The notes beneath the pieces are model-generated. The model was not told the DNA's origin, did no database searches, and was given only the letters and a program-made list of their open reading frames with translations. Source: Mesostigma viride (taxonomy: Eukaryota; Streptophyta; Mesostigmatophyceae; Mesostigmatales; Mesostigmataceae). From it: a stretch of 64,000 bases of DNA. The stretch lies in assembly GCA_009746045.1 (NCBI GenBank), contig RPFO01000213.1, positions 8,111,978 to 8,175,977 on the forward strand, in the 5' to 3' direction. The position numbers and the translations under genes were made by a program. Positions 48,540 through 60,600 of the stretch are shown piece after piece (positions within the stretch are counted from its first letter, which is position 1; each line of letters begins with the position of its first letter).

Positions 48540-49185
48540 AGCCAAGGGTACAAGTATATGCCTATGATGGGCCCCACACCAGTTGATGATGCATTAGCGT
48601 TTCATTCGTCAGCAATGCATCATTGCTTCAAATGCCCATTCAGAGAGTTACTCTCTGCTGAGATGCCATGCCGGCCCGGCTAGCCTGATTGTCTAGCCAT
48701 AATCATCTTCCACCCAATGCTAGGCCTTTTAGGTATTATACATCACATGGTGGTGCAGGTTGGGTGGGGGGAACCAGTGGAGTAGATGATAGAGGAAAAT
48801 ATGACAAATTAATTAACTTAAGCCAAGTCTCGTGCATGCATGGCACGGGAAGTTACAAGTTGAACTATTCAGGGATGATATAGGATGTTTGCTGAAGTCA
48901 GAAGAACAGGATGGGTTTGAGATTTCGCACTGCCATGGCACCGGCCTGGCTTCGATCAGATTACTTGCCCACGCTCCTTGTTATGATATGCTCACACGGG
49001 TCTTATTGTTGCACCCACAGTATGCCGGATCGTTAGCGTGTCCGTTTAGCTAGCGCGCCCGAATGCAGCTGTGGCATGCCTTTGGCATGAAGGAGACTGG
49101 GGGTCTCTGCCCTTTCTCCTGTTGTGCACACACAGGGATTAAAAGCACTTCGGTGCTCCGTGACTCCCCAACGGGAGCACGTGTT
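48540..49185 (+). mobile_element. LINE 3' region, copy 1 (hairpin tail)
   Basis: 48540-48760 matches the 3' untranslated part at 53390-53690 (ATGGGCCCCACACCAG, CAGAGAG/CTCTCTG, TGGTGGTGCAGGT). 48770-49140 has no counterpart. It ends with the CAAC-loop hairpin at 49159-49181 directly beside the TTAA element. Confidence 0.6.
49159..49181 (+). other. LINE 3' CAAC-loop hairpin, copy 3
   Basis: Core CTCCC-CAAC-GGGAG (49164-49177), bulge A49163, outer stem CGTG pairing CACG. Confidence 0.7.
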
Positions 49186-49189
49186 TTAA

Positions 49190-51082
49190 GGGGAGGGTCC
49201 CATAGAAATATATCAAAACTTACCCCCCCTAATAACTACAGAAATGCAACTGTCAACCACTGAATGATGTTTGGGGACCATAAACATGATGTTTGGGCAT
49301 GCATACCACCACTTGTTGGGGGTACTACCCCCAGCCATACACCGGCTATGAGCTAAAAATAGAAAAAAACGCTGTCCGGGGCACATCTTGCCCAGAACAG
49401 TGGGAGAACCAGTTGCATGAAAAAAGCACAACCCGTATAAAAATGTCATGGGACATTGTTTCTACCTAATTGGATCAACAAAATCAGCACATCCCTTTGA
49501 GTTATTAATTTTTGGGCCAAAAATACGCTTTTTTAGGCGGGGCGTCCCCATACACACTCATAACACATCAATTAGGCCTGAAAAGCACAAGTCAAATTCT
49601 GTCATGACCATAGAAGGCACTGTCAAAGTTTGGTGGCATTCAGAGCTCAGCTGTAGCAGTTATTAATTTTGGCAGTTGGCCACCTGTGCAGACGCTAAGG
49701 AAGGCATTAGTGAGTATTAAGGCACACTAACACTTCCTATGCCATCCAAAAGGCTCCTGACCATGCCCAATTCGACCACAATGTACAAGGACGTGGCTGG
49801 GCACGTCATGTGCCCTTGCCTTACCTCGACACGGGCAACCTGTTGCGTGTGTGCACAACAATGAGGCAGGTAGCTCTACATGCCTAGCCAACACTTCTAA
49901 AGCATATTCCAGGTTTATGGTGTGGGCATCATCCCAAAACCAAGCTCAAACACACCCTAGAAAGCCATATCCACTAATTGCCCAACAAGGGTAACAACAG
50001 ACAGTCCACAGAGAAAGCAGAATTATCATACATGCTGCTTGCCAAGGCTTCTTACCATGGTTACCTTGCCTTGCTAGCATATGAATTAGGGCTCTCCCAT
50101 TTTAGTGGGAGAAAGGCCAACAAGACAACGATAACCCCTACCTACGTGCAGTTCCACCCATGCAGTATGCCCCTCAGAAAAACCACTGCCACCTTTCTTT
50201 CCAGCGCAATTGTTTGCCAAGAAACAAACTCAAGCTTGTGAGCCTCTAACCACAATGAAGCCTCTGCTAAGAAAGGCCGCGTCAATATTCACACAAAACT
50301 GAGTGCTGTTAGCAATCTCCTTCCAAGAAACCACTCAGCAAATCCCTGACAAATTGACGATATGCCACGGTCACGCTTTGACACATCCCAGCCATGCAAC
50401 GTACATAAAAACCACTGAAAGGTGCCAGGAATCTGGCGATGCGCAGCACGGAATGGCATTATACCTGGCGCTAACTGCACGGAAAGAAGCCGAAAACTTG
50501 CGTTGATAACCCATAAAGGAAGCGAAACATTCATAGGGTCACGTTGATCACACGATCGTACCAATACCGGAATTGTCCTTCGCCCAGCGGCGCAAGAAAG
50601 AACAACCTTCCATGGAATAATAAGACGCGCATCCCGCGAGCCTGGAGAGTGTCTTACCGATCATGACGGAAATCTTGCCGAAACCCAGCAAATTTTTTAA
50701 AGCTTTACCAATAACGATTTAAACGCATCCTTGACGCTAGGTAAAGCCCATAAAACCTGACAATCACCGCCGCCAGCGTGCATTCTAATTTATTCCTCTC
50801 GACGAAAACATCAGATTGGACCCCCGTGGCGATGGTCATCAATAAAATCATCGACACTGCAAAAAACGCGAACTCCGCTACGAAGTAGTATCATTTACTC
50901 ATCATCTTTAAGATTCGCTCAGTTTCTCTGCATTCCGCAAGCTATCTTTTTCTACTCTGCCTGAAAGCACGTCGCCATGGCCAGCTCCGGTAGGGGTGCG
51001 CGCCCCGTGCACCACTTTTTCACGGTACGGACGGGTACCGCGAATTTTTCGGCGCCAAAATATTCGCGCCGGGACCGTCCCC
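49190..51082. mobile_element. piggyBac-like TTAA element, family A copy 2
   Basis: 1893 bp, same ends and palindrome (49318-49332) as the copy at 36158-38050, about 99% identical by eye, no length change. TTAA on both sides (49186-49189, 51083-51086). Flanks differ from copy 1: on the left the LINE hairpin ends five bases before the TTAA, and on the right a (TTAA)n run continues, as if the element had landed inside a LINE tail. No transposase. Confidence 0.85.
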
Positions 51083-51086
51083 TTAA

Positions 51087-52029
51087 TTAATTAATTAATT
51101 AATGGCACCGGCCGATGAGGACGAGAAAGAGAAGGGGCAGATATAGAATATTTATTGCATGGACCTACCACCCTCAACCTGGCAGATGTTGTTTAACTGC
51201 GTATAACTTGCTAGAGCGAGCAGCGCTGTGTACTGGTTCAAGCACCACAATATTCAGCATTAGTAGCTATTTGCGGCCCAACTTGATTACGACACTCACC
51301 CACATGTTCAAGATAGGGCGATATTCCATAGATCGATGTTAGGTTTCTCGGGGGCAAGGGCCTTGACTATCCACGTGCGTGTCCAACAAGCTGCATTTGA
51401 GATCATGGTACTGAGAACCTAGACTCGGAGAGCATTCATTGTCTGCCGTAGCACGTGGGCTTGAGTGGGCCCTCTTCAATCCACGTGTTCACGCTATCCT
51501 TTGAATCAGATGAGGTAGATGCAGTGTTCCCAGATGCCCGTGCATGCAGCTCAACGCGCCAAGAACGCGCAACACCGCAGCCCATTTTGACATGATGAAA
51601 TCATCGAGGAGGTGCGTAGTAAGCCTTGACGGATCCCCGTGATGACGCCGGCTGAATCAACAGATGAGCAACTCCTCGAAAAAGCTAGTCCTGCGTGACC
51701 ATGCGAAAAAGGATGGCCCTGACATTATGTTTTCGGATGACTCTGGGTCAGAGCTTTCGTTTTTTGACTAGTGAATTTTCATCACATCATTTTTCTCCAG
51801 GCTTCTCCCTTCATATAATTTTTTTAATGGATTAAATGGCCAATTCTGAGAATTTGAGACTTTGAGAACAGGGGATAACCTAGTCAGGGTAGAAATGGCT
51901 CAGTGAATATTCCGGCCCCTCAAATTTGTACGAGTAGTTACATGCAGGTGCTCATGCACCCAGAGTCCGGACTCCCCCAGGGTCACTGTTTCGATAGTGG
52001 GCATGCATGTGCATGCGGTGGTCGTATGA
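51087..52029. other. Unassigned spacer
   Basis: Starts in a (TTAA)n run. A 75-codon ORF (51115-51342) shows no recognisable domain. Nothing else identified. Confidence 0.5.
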
Positions 52030-53364
52030 ATTGGCAGAGGTGAAACTAGTCGCGCACTGGTGGTCGCCCGGCCAGATCCCTCCCGGGCCTGCCTCGCCCT
52101 CTGCATCACCTGAGCCCAGGCGCAGTCGCCCAGGCGAACCTAGCTAGCTGGTCTTCTTGAAAGCGCGCGACTTTGATGTCGACAGGTTATTTTCCACAGG
52201 TGTGACGTCCTCAGGCCAGGCTTTTTCGACATGCCCCCCATCAAGATACGGGAGCTCGTGTTTTACGGGTCACACACCTCGCTCCTGGCCCTGTGCCTGC
52301 GCCTCCGTGACCATGCATACCCACTTTTTCTGCAAGGGAGCTGACGGCCGGTATTCCCACCGCGCAGCTGAACACCTGCCCGGCTGGTCTCACCCCCGCC
52401 TTCAGCTCGCTGCTCTCTTTACCATCCGCTCTGCCGATCGAGGACCTTCTGAACCCGCCCCCTTGACCGAATCCACCTTCCTCCTCCACCTTCAAGGAGC
52501 CATCTCACAGCACGTGACTCCCCTCGCTACAGACGTGGCAGCTGTGGGCCGCACGCTGGCTGCCGAGCTCCCCGCCATCTCCGGCCACCGCCACCTCCAC
52601 GTCTCCTCGCCTCCACCCCCCCCACACACACCGCCTCCACCGACTCCATCACCGCCCAGCTCCGCGACATCGACAAGCGCCTCCAGGACAACGCCATCGC
52701 CATTGAGTGCCTGCAAAACACCGCAGGCCTCACCGCCCAGGCGCATGAAGGACATTGCGGCCAAGCCAGCCCCCGCTGGCCCGGCTGGCGATGCCCCCCC
52801 CACCCAGACCTGGGCGGACATGCATGCTCAAGCAACACACCACTCTCCACCACCTCCGCCGTCGCAGCACAGCTCAAGCAGCAGACGCTCGACCTCCGCG
52901 AGGAGGCGGAGCTCGATAAGCGCAGCCTTAACGTCAACGTCAAGAACTTCGACCTGGTGGAAGGTGAGAATTCCGTGACGCTTGTACAGACGTTTGAGAG
53001 AGAAATCCTTGGCCGCATGGGCCTCATTGGTGAGATCAAGCTGGACGCCCACCGCCTTCCCCGCTCGCGGGGTAAGGCCGGGGCGCCTCCGCTTCTGCTC
53101 ATCTAAATTGAGAACCCGGCGGACAAGATTTCGTTTCTCAGACGCCGCAAGCGGCTCGAGAAGACTCACTACACCCTGGACGACGACTTGACCCTGGAGC
53201 AGCAACAACGGCGACGGGAGCTATGGCGGCCGACCTACCTCCAGCTCCGGCAGACCGCGGCGGGGAAGCTAGCCGGTGTACTGGAAGGGGGCGGCCATCT
53301 ATGTCGGCCACAAGCCCTGGCAAGCAACCCCGCTGCCCCAGCACCTCCAGACACCCCAGCTTAG
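52030..53364 (+). pseudogene. LINE ORF1 relic, copy 2
   Basis: Better preserved than copy 1: EAELDKRSLNVNVKNFDLVE, then KISFLRRRKRLEKTHYTLDD and DLTLEQQQRRRELW, typical of plant/algal L1-like ORF1 C-terminal domains. An in-frame stop occurs near 53104, and the frame shifts upstream of 52900. No ORF2 follows: the sequence passes straight into a 3' untranslated region, so this is an ORF1-only derivative. Confidence 0.7.
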
Positions 53365-53856
53365 GGGAATACAGCAGTAGGAATGTAGATTAGTAAGGCC
53401 TAGCCACCGTGGCCTTGTACATGTACGCCTATTACGGGCCCCATACCAGCTGATGCCTTAGCATTATTTAGCCATCATTATTTAGCCATGTATGTACATG
53501 TGTGCCTATGCTGCACATGCCACACACCAGATGACGCCTAGCTTTATGTAGTTATGCTAGCTGTGCCCATGCAGAGAGCTATACTCTCTGCTGAGAAGCC
53601 ATGCCCTAGCCATTGCCCTTAGCCATGATGATATTCCACCCCCTGCCAGGCCTTTGAGCTCTGATACATCATGGTGGTGCAGGTGTGCACACTTTGTGCA
53701 CCCAGAGCTTGTGTAGTTTACACCCTACCCAAGTGCAGGAAGTAGCCAGAATGTATTACAAGCCATACACCCCTTCTCAGGGATATGTGCTACATATACT
53801 CCCAACGGAGTTATATGTTCTTAAATAATTAATTAATGCATGAAGTACTTACTTAC
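53365..53856 (+). mobile_element. LINE 3' untranslated region, copy 2
   Basis: Follows ORF1 directly. Contains GCAGAGAG/CTCTCTGC inverted repeat, TCATGGTGGTGCAGGTG, and the CAAC-loop hairpin at 53792-53818, then a TTAAATAATTAATTAATG tail. Same organisation as 35644-36108. Confidence 0.7.
53792..53818 (+). other. LINE 3' CAAC-loop hairpin, copy 4
   Basis: Core CTCC-CAAC-GGAG (53799-53810), bulge T53811, outer stem ACATATA pairing TATATGT. Confidence 0.72.
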
Positions 53857-54304
53857 TTAAGGGGAGGTGGCACCCCAAAACCCAAAAAATCTGACATATG
53901 CTAATATCACTTGAAATTCATTTGCACAATGCTGAATTATGATTGGGGGCACTAAATAACATCTCTAGTGAGTTGTCCATGCACTTGTTGGGGGTACTAC
54001 CCCCATATATACGCCAATAATGCGCTATAAGTAGCAAAAGACGCTAATCAGGGCTGGGTATGCCCCAGCCAATGCACTTATTTGTTGGCTACCAAAAATC
54101 AAGGTCATATAGTTCCCTGAGTTTGTAGCTTACTGAGCTATTTACATCATGGAAACGGCAAAACCTTGAACAGTTATTAATTTTCCTGCAAAACAGGTCA
54201 TTTTTTACCGGACATTGCTAATAAACATATCATAAACACTTCCGATAAGGCCACAAAATCAACAAAAATTCCGGCTAACAGGGGGACAGCAGTGTTCCAA
54301 GTCC

Positions 54305-54333
54305 CAGGTCATTCCGACAAGTCTAGCTCAAGT
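54305..54333 (+). repeat. 29-bp direct repeat, left of PHD segment
   Basis: Begins CAGGTCATTCCGACAAG and is identical to 54662-54690. Confidence 0.9.
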
Positions 54334-54390
54334 TATTGCGTCAGACGTGTTTTCAGAAAAATGCCCGCTAAAACAGAAAATGTCACTATA

Positions 54391-54669
54391 TCAGCCCTTG
54401 TAAGCATCCTGCACAAGGCAGGCAGGGCAAAACCAATCCCCCTTGGGCTCCTTAGTCAACGGGGGGTCAGCGCAGCACCCATGCAGTCCTCCCTTGCACC
54501 CGAATGTGCTGCACAGCAGGAAAGGGACACCGTCAATTTCATCCGGGGACGCACATGCAAGGCAAGGAATATCATCAACATCATTCTCATCATCACTACT
54601 ACCTTCCCCATCGTCCCCCTGCCCCTCCCTTTGCATCACGTCGTGGCAGCCACCCTTAACACAGGTCAT
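54391..54669 (-). CDS. PHD-finger ORF inside TTAA element
   Basis: 92 codons. Residues 1-35 are acidic (EGSSDDENDVDD). Then a PHD pattern: CLAC, 14 residues, CSTFGC, LHGC with the His ligand, and WFCPAC; the Cys4-His-Cys3 order and the Trp two residues before the last Cys pair are canonical. PHD fingers usually read histone H3 tails. It lies between two 29-bp direct repeats, and its ATG falls within the right one. It could be a captured host exon fragment, or the remnant of a Cys-rich tail as in piggyBac transposases; the PPL..P.GDWFCPAC form favours a host chromatin protein. Whether it is expressed is unknown. Confidence 0.6.
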   Translation of the reverse strand: MTCVKGGCHDVMQREGQGDDGEGSSDDENDVDDIPCLACASPDEIDGVPFLLCSTFGCKGGLHGCCADPPLTKEPKGDWFCPACLVQDAYKG

Positions 54670-54690
54670 TCCGACAAGTCTAGCTCAAGT
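54662..54690 (+). repeat. 29-bp direct repeat, right of PHD segment
   Basis: Identical to 54305-54333; flanks diverge at once on both sides. Confidence 0.9.
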
Positions 54691-56495
54691 AATAAGGTTA
54701 TGCGTGCTAAAACCTGAACATAAGGGGGGGTTTCTTTGTATATGGCCACTTAGGCATGCTGTTTTCCATCCAAAAAGCCAGAAAGCATGCCCCACTCGAT
54801 CACAAAACATAAGCAAACGGCTAGGCACCACATCTTCCCCTCACCTGCCCTCGGCATGGCCAACCTTGCCAGCGCAAGCATAGCAACACGATCGCTAGGC
54901 ATACATGCCAAGAGAGCATACACTATACTCTACCCAAGGTTACCTTGTAAACTTCATGCCAAGAACTCAGCAAATCTATGATCAAAAGCACATATAATTA
55001 ACTCTAGCACACTGATGACGACACATGCTCAAGGTTGGGGGTCACTGTGGCACGCACTGATGGGTTTCCTAGACGACCACTCACTACCTGACAAGGCGCT
55101 AAGGACCACTCAGAAAGCAAGTAAACACAATCACACTTTACATGCCATCAACATGGATCAAATCCATGCTGAATATGTTGTGAAGTACAAAGGGGTGGCC
55201 ACGCACCTCATACTCCTTCACCGTCCCTCGAGCATGGCCAGACTTATAAGTACGTGAATAGCAATAATGATTATGGCACTAACATGCATTACCAGCATTT
55301 TCTATGTTTCTCCCAGGTTAGAGTGTAAGGGTTATGCCAACCAAGCTTACCAACACAGCAACAACTCCTTAACTGCCCTACCCGACATGGGCAACAAACT
55401 GGAACTATGGAGGGCAAGGAACCAAGGAGATCATGGCATACAAAGCTTGCATGCAGTCAACCATGTCAACCATGGTTGGCTCAGCAACATTGCTGTCTTG
55501 TCACATCATCATAACAAGGAAAGCTCAAATAAACCAATGATGGCAGCTATCTACATGCAGTCACACAAATGCAATATCTCCAACATGATCGTCGATAAAA
55601 CATTCCTTCCCTGCACGATAAAATGCAAAGAAACCAGTGGCGGCCGTTCAGCTTCTGACCGCTGTGATGCTTGCGAGGAAAGGGTGCGTCACTATCACAC
55701 AACAAGAAGCGTCCATACGCACAACATCCTTGCCAGAACACGTGCTATGAAATCCCTTACGCCTTCCCTAGGATCTATCGGCTGAGACTGAAGCGGATTT
55801 GATCAAGACATCAACGAAAACAAGCTAAAGCTGCCAGGTATTCGTCAACACGACGGCAAGCAACGGAGAGTTAACTGGCGGAAACTGACCAAAACGAACG
55901 CAAAAAACTTCGAACGATGAGCTCTTCGAAGAAAGAACTGATAGTAGATAACAGTCGCCACAAATCTATACCTTGCCCTCGTAGATCCCTCGCCCAGGCG
56001 CGCAACAACGGCCGTTCTTCCATGGAAGGTTCCGACATGCACTGCGCAGGCCTGAAAAAATACTTACCGAGAATGGCCGAAAATGTAGCAAAAAGCACCC
56101 GTTCGGTTTAGAATTCGATGCTACCGATATGAATGCATCCTTCACGGTCAAAAAGACCCCCAAAACTGAGAATTTACTGCCGCAATCACGAATTCTATTT
56201 TATTCCGCGCGACCAAAAAATGCAGATTACCCCCCATGCCGATGGCAGTAAAAGAAAGCAGCGATATTGTAAACCAGCCACTTGCCGCCGCAATCCAACA
56301 TCATTAAATCATCGTCTTCAACATCCAAGCATTTTTTTTGCATTTCTCTAGCCCTACATTGCTAGTTTCGCCTAAACGCAGTCGCCATGGCCACTTCCGC
56401 AAGTGGTGCGCGCACGGAGCACCCACTTTTCACGGTACGGCCGGTGCCGCGAATTTTTTCGCGCGGAAAATATTCGGCGCGCCACGTCCCCTTAA

Positions 56496-57509
56496 TTAAT
56501 TAATTAATTAATGCATGAATCCATTGGCATCAAGCCTGCACTGAAACTTTGACACAATCTGGTGTAAAAGAAACACCAGACATTTGATATTATAATACAT
56601 CTACCTCGATGTGAGGCCAACGTTTCTTTGTATGACTATTTACGTACACAAAATCAGGTGCGTGCATAAAGACCAAGGGGGAAACAGGGACAACAGCACG
56701 AAACTCCAGTAAATCCCTGGCAACCCCTTCTGCAAAGCCTCAATAGTCCTTTTACCACCACCCAGTAGCTGAGTAATTACAAAGTTTCAGGTGTTGTCAC
56801 ACAGAAAAACTACGGTTTGGGTCTGGCAACGACATGCCTGGTTCTGTCAACCATCTCCTGCGATCCCATCATAGAAAGATTTACACTTCGTGGCAATGGC
56901 CACGTATGCATCACCTGCCAGTATATAATGAAGTTGTATAAGGCAGACAGGAATGAGCCGGAATGCCAAACAGGAAATCATAAGGACTACAAAGCAGCCA
57001 CCGCCCAGCTGTCTGTCCTGATGTTGTCTCCTCGCACCTTGCCACCCATGACTGCCTGCCTCCGCATGCACTTGGGAGACCCACAGCAGCCACTCCAGCA
57101 CCGTCAAGTGTGGCTGCGTGTCATGCGTGCTCTGGGTGCCCAGGTCACGCAAGAACTGGGTGCTCCAAAAAGCACTCAATCTGGGTATCGAAGCCCAGCA
57201 GGATGTGGGCCGCTTTAGGGCTCGCATGCATCACAAAATAAGCAGAGTTTTCCTTACTTACATAGCCACGCTCACGGTATTTCACCACCCGCCGTCACAC
57301 AAGTAGAGGTGGATGCCGTCGGCCACAGGGGCACTGCTAAGCCTGACAACTTTCAACTTGAGGGGCAGCGGTGAATGCGGAACTCATTGACCCTCACTGT
57401 AGGGCCAAAGCTGGACACACATCCCAAACAAAACCATTTCCATCAAAAAGCCGAAGTCGACATGGTCACCATCGCCCTGCACCTCAGTTAGTACGGGCGG
57501 TCACCGCCC
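56496..57509. other. 3' flank of the CBM48 gene
   Basis: Begins with a (TTAA)n run. A minus-strand ORF at 56847-57227 shows no known domain; the rest is presumably 3' untranslated or intergenic. Confidence 0.45.
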
Positions 57510-57623
57510 TCAGTTGCCTGGAGCTGGCATTGTCACCCGCACGAGGTTGTTCTCGTTGTTGCCCGAGCGGACCACCTCCTTGGTCTTGTCGATCATCCAC
57601 TGGCCGTCCACCAGGAACTTGCA
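57510..57623 (-). CDS. PTST-like exon g (CBM48 end, stop)
   Basis: CKFLVDGQWMID and GNNENNLVRVTMPAPGN, then TGA. Acceptor GTCTTTGCAG. Confidence 0.88.
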   Translation of the reverse strand, partial: CKFLVDGQWMIDKTKEVVRSGNNENNLVRVTMPAPGN

Positions 57624-60600
57624 CTGCAAAGACCAGGAAATAGGCAAGTGAAGTCAAAGACGTGGGCAATGGACAGCGACAGTAACGTGAGTTACCAGCA
57701 CCGGTCCTTGCCGCAGTGCTAGCATGTTGTAGCATCCATAGCTGACGGCGGACACGTTTACACCGGGTTGATGCATGCTAGCACAATGAGCGCTTGCTCT
57801 CCTTCATCATGACACTGCGTGTCTGCTGCAGTTACGCTGCCTCATTATCATCGTAATCATCAATATCTGCTGTTAATGTGCATTGATGAGGTTACCAGAG
57901 CAAACATGGTAATCATGGCATCTGAACTGTTAATAATTTCGTAGACGTTTACCTTGCACTTACATTATTAATAAGCGCAAGGCTTTATAATGATTTTTTT
58001 GCTCGATTTTTTGTTTGTGTGGACAGTCACAGGGGATTGATCGCAACGCTGCTTACCTCGTAGGTGCCAGGGTACAACCTCAGCTCAATCGCGAAAGAGG
58101 AGTCGCCCCTGCACACACACGCCCAGCACCATCGCAGATATCCACAGAGGCAGTGATTGTGTTAGATGTGTCAGCATTACGGTCGCAGAGGCTGGCTGAA
58201 CCGCCTCTCTAAAGGTGACATGGAAGCTGAGAGGACATTATGAAGGGTGAAGCGTGGGGGCCAGGTGGCATGGGGACCAGCCAGCCACAGCCTACAGAGC
58301 ACGATGGTACAACAGAGCACGTTACAACTACGGCACAATACAACTAGAGGACGATACAGCACAAGACAAAATCCGGGCATGAGGATACTTGATCAGCTTG
58401 ACACCCATCACTCCTTGTACAGCTTGTCGAGGAGACCAGCAACCCGCATCAGCGGCAGCAGGCTGTGCGGCGCTGCACTGCTAAAGCCTGGCGCCTCGAT
58501 ATTCCTTCCCCATGGTTCAGGAACTGGCATCATGTGCAGCAGGCTCTGCACATGATGTGAGCAGGCGCACATGCCCACTGCTACCTCGACACTACTTGTA
58601 CATCTTGTCCATGAAAGCACCTTCGGTGTATAAGGGATTAAATGGGGTACAAGGGAAAGAAGGCACCAGCGTGTGGCGTGGGTTACAAGACGTCGCATTC
58701 AACACGACACTCCTGTCACTCTCCCGCATCACGTGCGTGCTCACCGTGCGTCGGGCCCCGCCTCCTTGGTCAAGTCGATGAAATGCGTCCACCCATCAAA
58801 CGCGCCCGCCAGCTGTACGCGGCTCGCGTGGCCCTTCCACTCAAACGTGACCTGGAAGCCCCGATCCGTGGAGCGAGAGGAAGCGTGAACAAGGACGCGC
58901 GCCCATTGAGTGCACGATCAGCTTCGTTGGCCCCCCACAGGATTTGTGCGAGTGCGGCTTCGCAAGCGGCCATCGACACCATGAGGTGGGCTTGCTAGAA
59001 CAGGCACCCTGGCTAGTGCCACCAGGGCTCGTTCAACACCAGTGTGGCTGCTAGTTTGTCAATCTGCCAGCTTCACGCTTTCCTTGTGCAAATAGAAGGG
59101 GTTCACATTGTAAAGGGTAGCCCTGAATACCTCATGTTGCCATCAGCAGAGGGCCTACGAAAAAAAAAAATATAGTAAAAAAGCAATAATAACCAGCAAC
59201 AACTAAAGATGCCAACCGCGCCAGTAGTAGCAACAAGACTGCCAAAGGTGCTTAGGCATCAACAGAAAGTCCTCCAGCATGAACACATGCATTTACAGCG
59301 TGCTCAGCGCGGGCAGCCACTCACGCGTGCCAGCTGCGAGAGAGAGGCCTCAGCCACTGCAAGCCGCCGGTCCTGCTCCTTGAGCGTGGCCTGCGCGCGC
59401 GCAATCTCGGCCATGGTGGTGGACTTGAGCTTCTTCAACTTGGCCTGCGGCACGGGGGGGGGCAAGGGGATAGTGGATAGGGGGCACGGGGCAGGGGGCA
59501 GCATTAGGGAAAGAGCATGAGGCGCATGGCCTGGTGGGAAGAGAGCCAGGGATGGTGGTGGTGGAGAGGCGACGAGGGGCCCCTTATGCACCCAATGCAG
59601 AAGTCATTTGCTTGACAACCCCATGCAGGAAAATCACAGTCCTTTGCTTGACAACCCCATGCAGGAAAATCACAGTCCTTTGCTTGACAACCCCATGCAG
59701 GAAAATCACAGTCCTTTGCTTGACAACCCCATGCAGGAAAATCACAGTCCTTTGCTTGACAACCCCATGCAGGAAAATCACAGTCCTTTGCTTGACAACC
59801 CCATGCAGGAAAATCACAGTCCTTTGCTTGACCAAACCCATGCAGGAAAATCACAGTCATTTGCTTGACCAAACCCATGCAGGAAAATCACAGTCCTTTG
59901 CTTGACAACCCCATGCAGGAAAATCACAGTCCTTTGCTTGACCAAACCCATGCAGGAAAATCACAGTCCTTTGCTTGACAACCCCATGCAGGAAAATCAC
60001 AGTCCTTTGCTTGACAACCCCATGCAGGAAAATCACAGTCCTTTGCTTGACAACCCCATGCAGGAAAATCACAGTCCTTTGCTTGACAACCCCATGCAGG
60101 AAAATCACAGTCCTTTGCTTGACCAACCCCATGCAGGAAAATCACAGTCCTTTGCTTGACAACCCCATGCAGGAAAATCACAGTCCTTTGCTTGACCAAA
60201 CCCATGCAGGAAAATCACAGTCCTTTGCTTGACAACCCCATGCAGGAAAATCACAGTCCTTTGCTTGACAACCCCATGCAGGAAAATCACAGTCATTTGC
60301 TTGACAACCCCATGCAGGAAAATCACAGTCATTTGCTTGACAACCCCATGCAGGAAAATCACAGTCATTTGCTTGACCAACCCATACAGGAAAATCACAG
60401 TCCTTTGCTTGACAACCCCATGCAGGAAAATCACAGTCCTTTGCTTGACAACCCCATGCAGGAAAATCACAGTCCTTTGCTTGACAACCCCATGCAGGAA
60501 AATCACAGTCCTTTGCTTGACCAACCCCATGCAGGAAAATCACAGTCCTTTGCTTGACAACCCCATGCAGGAAAATCACAGTCATTTGCTTGACAACCCC

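Larger units (their letters stand above)
53861..56491. mobile_element. piggyBac-like TTAA element, family B (2631 bp) with PHD ORF
   Basis: TTAA on both sides (53857-53860, 56492-56495); inverted ends start GGGGAGGTGGC and GGGGACGTGGC (the right one as reverse complement). It shares with family A the palindrome GGGGGTACTACCCCC at almost the same offset (53990-54004, 129 bases in) with identical neighbouring bases, and the palindrome-rich right end (CACGGTACGG, GGTGCCGCGAATTTTT). The middle is diverged and longer. No transposase was seen, but it carries a PHD-finger ORF between direct repeats. Right flank is a (TTAA)n run. Confidence 0.78.

Noticed and set aside
53861-56491. LTR retrotransposon
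   Set aside because: The ends are inverted, not direct repeats, and no gag-pol or primer-binding site is present.
58592-58640. Minus-strand peptide ending MDKMYK, faintly like a fluorescent-protein C-terminus
   Set aside because: Six-residue chance similarity in an intron with nothing before it; no vector sequence around it.
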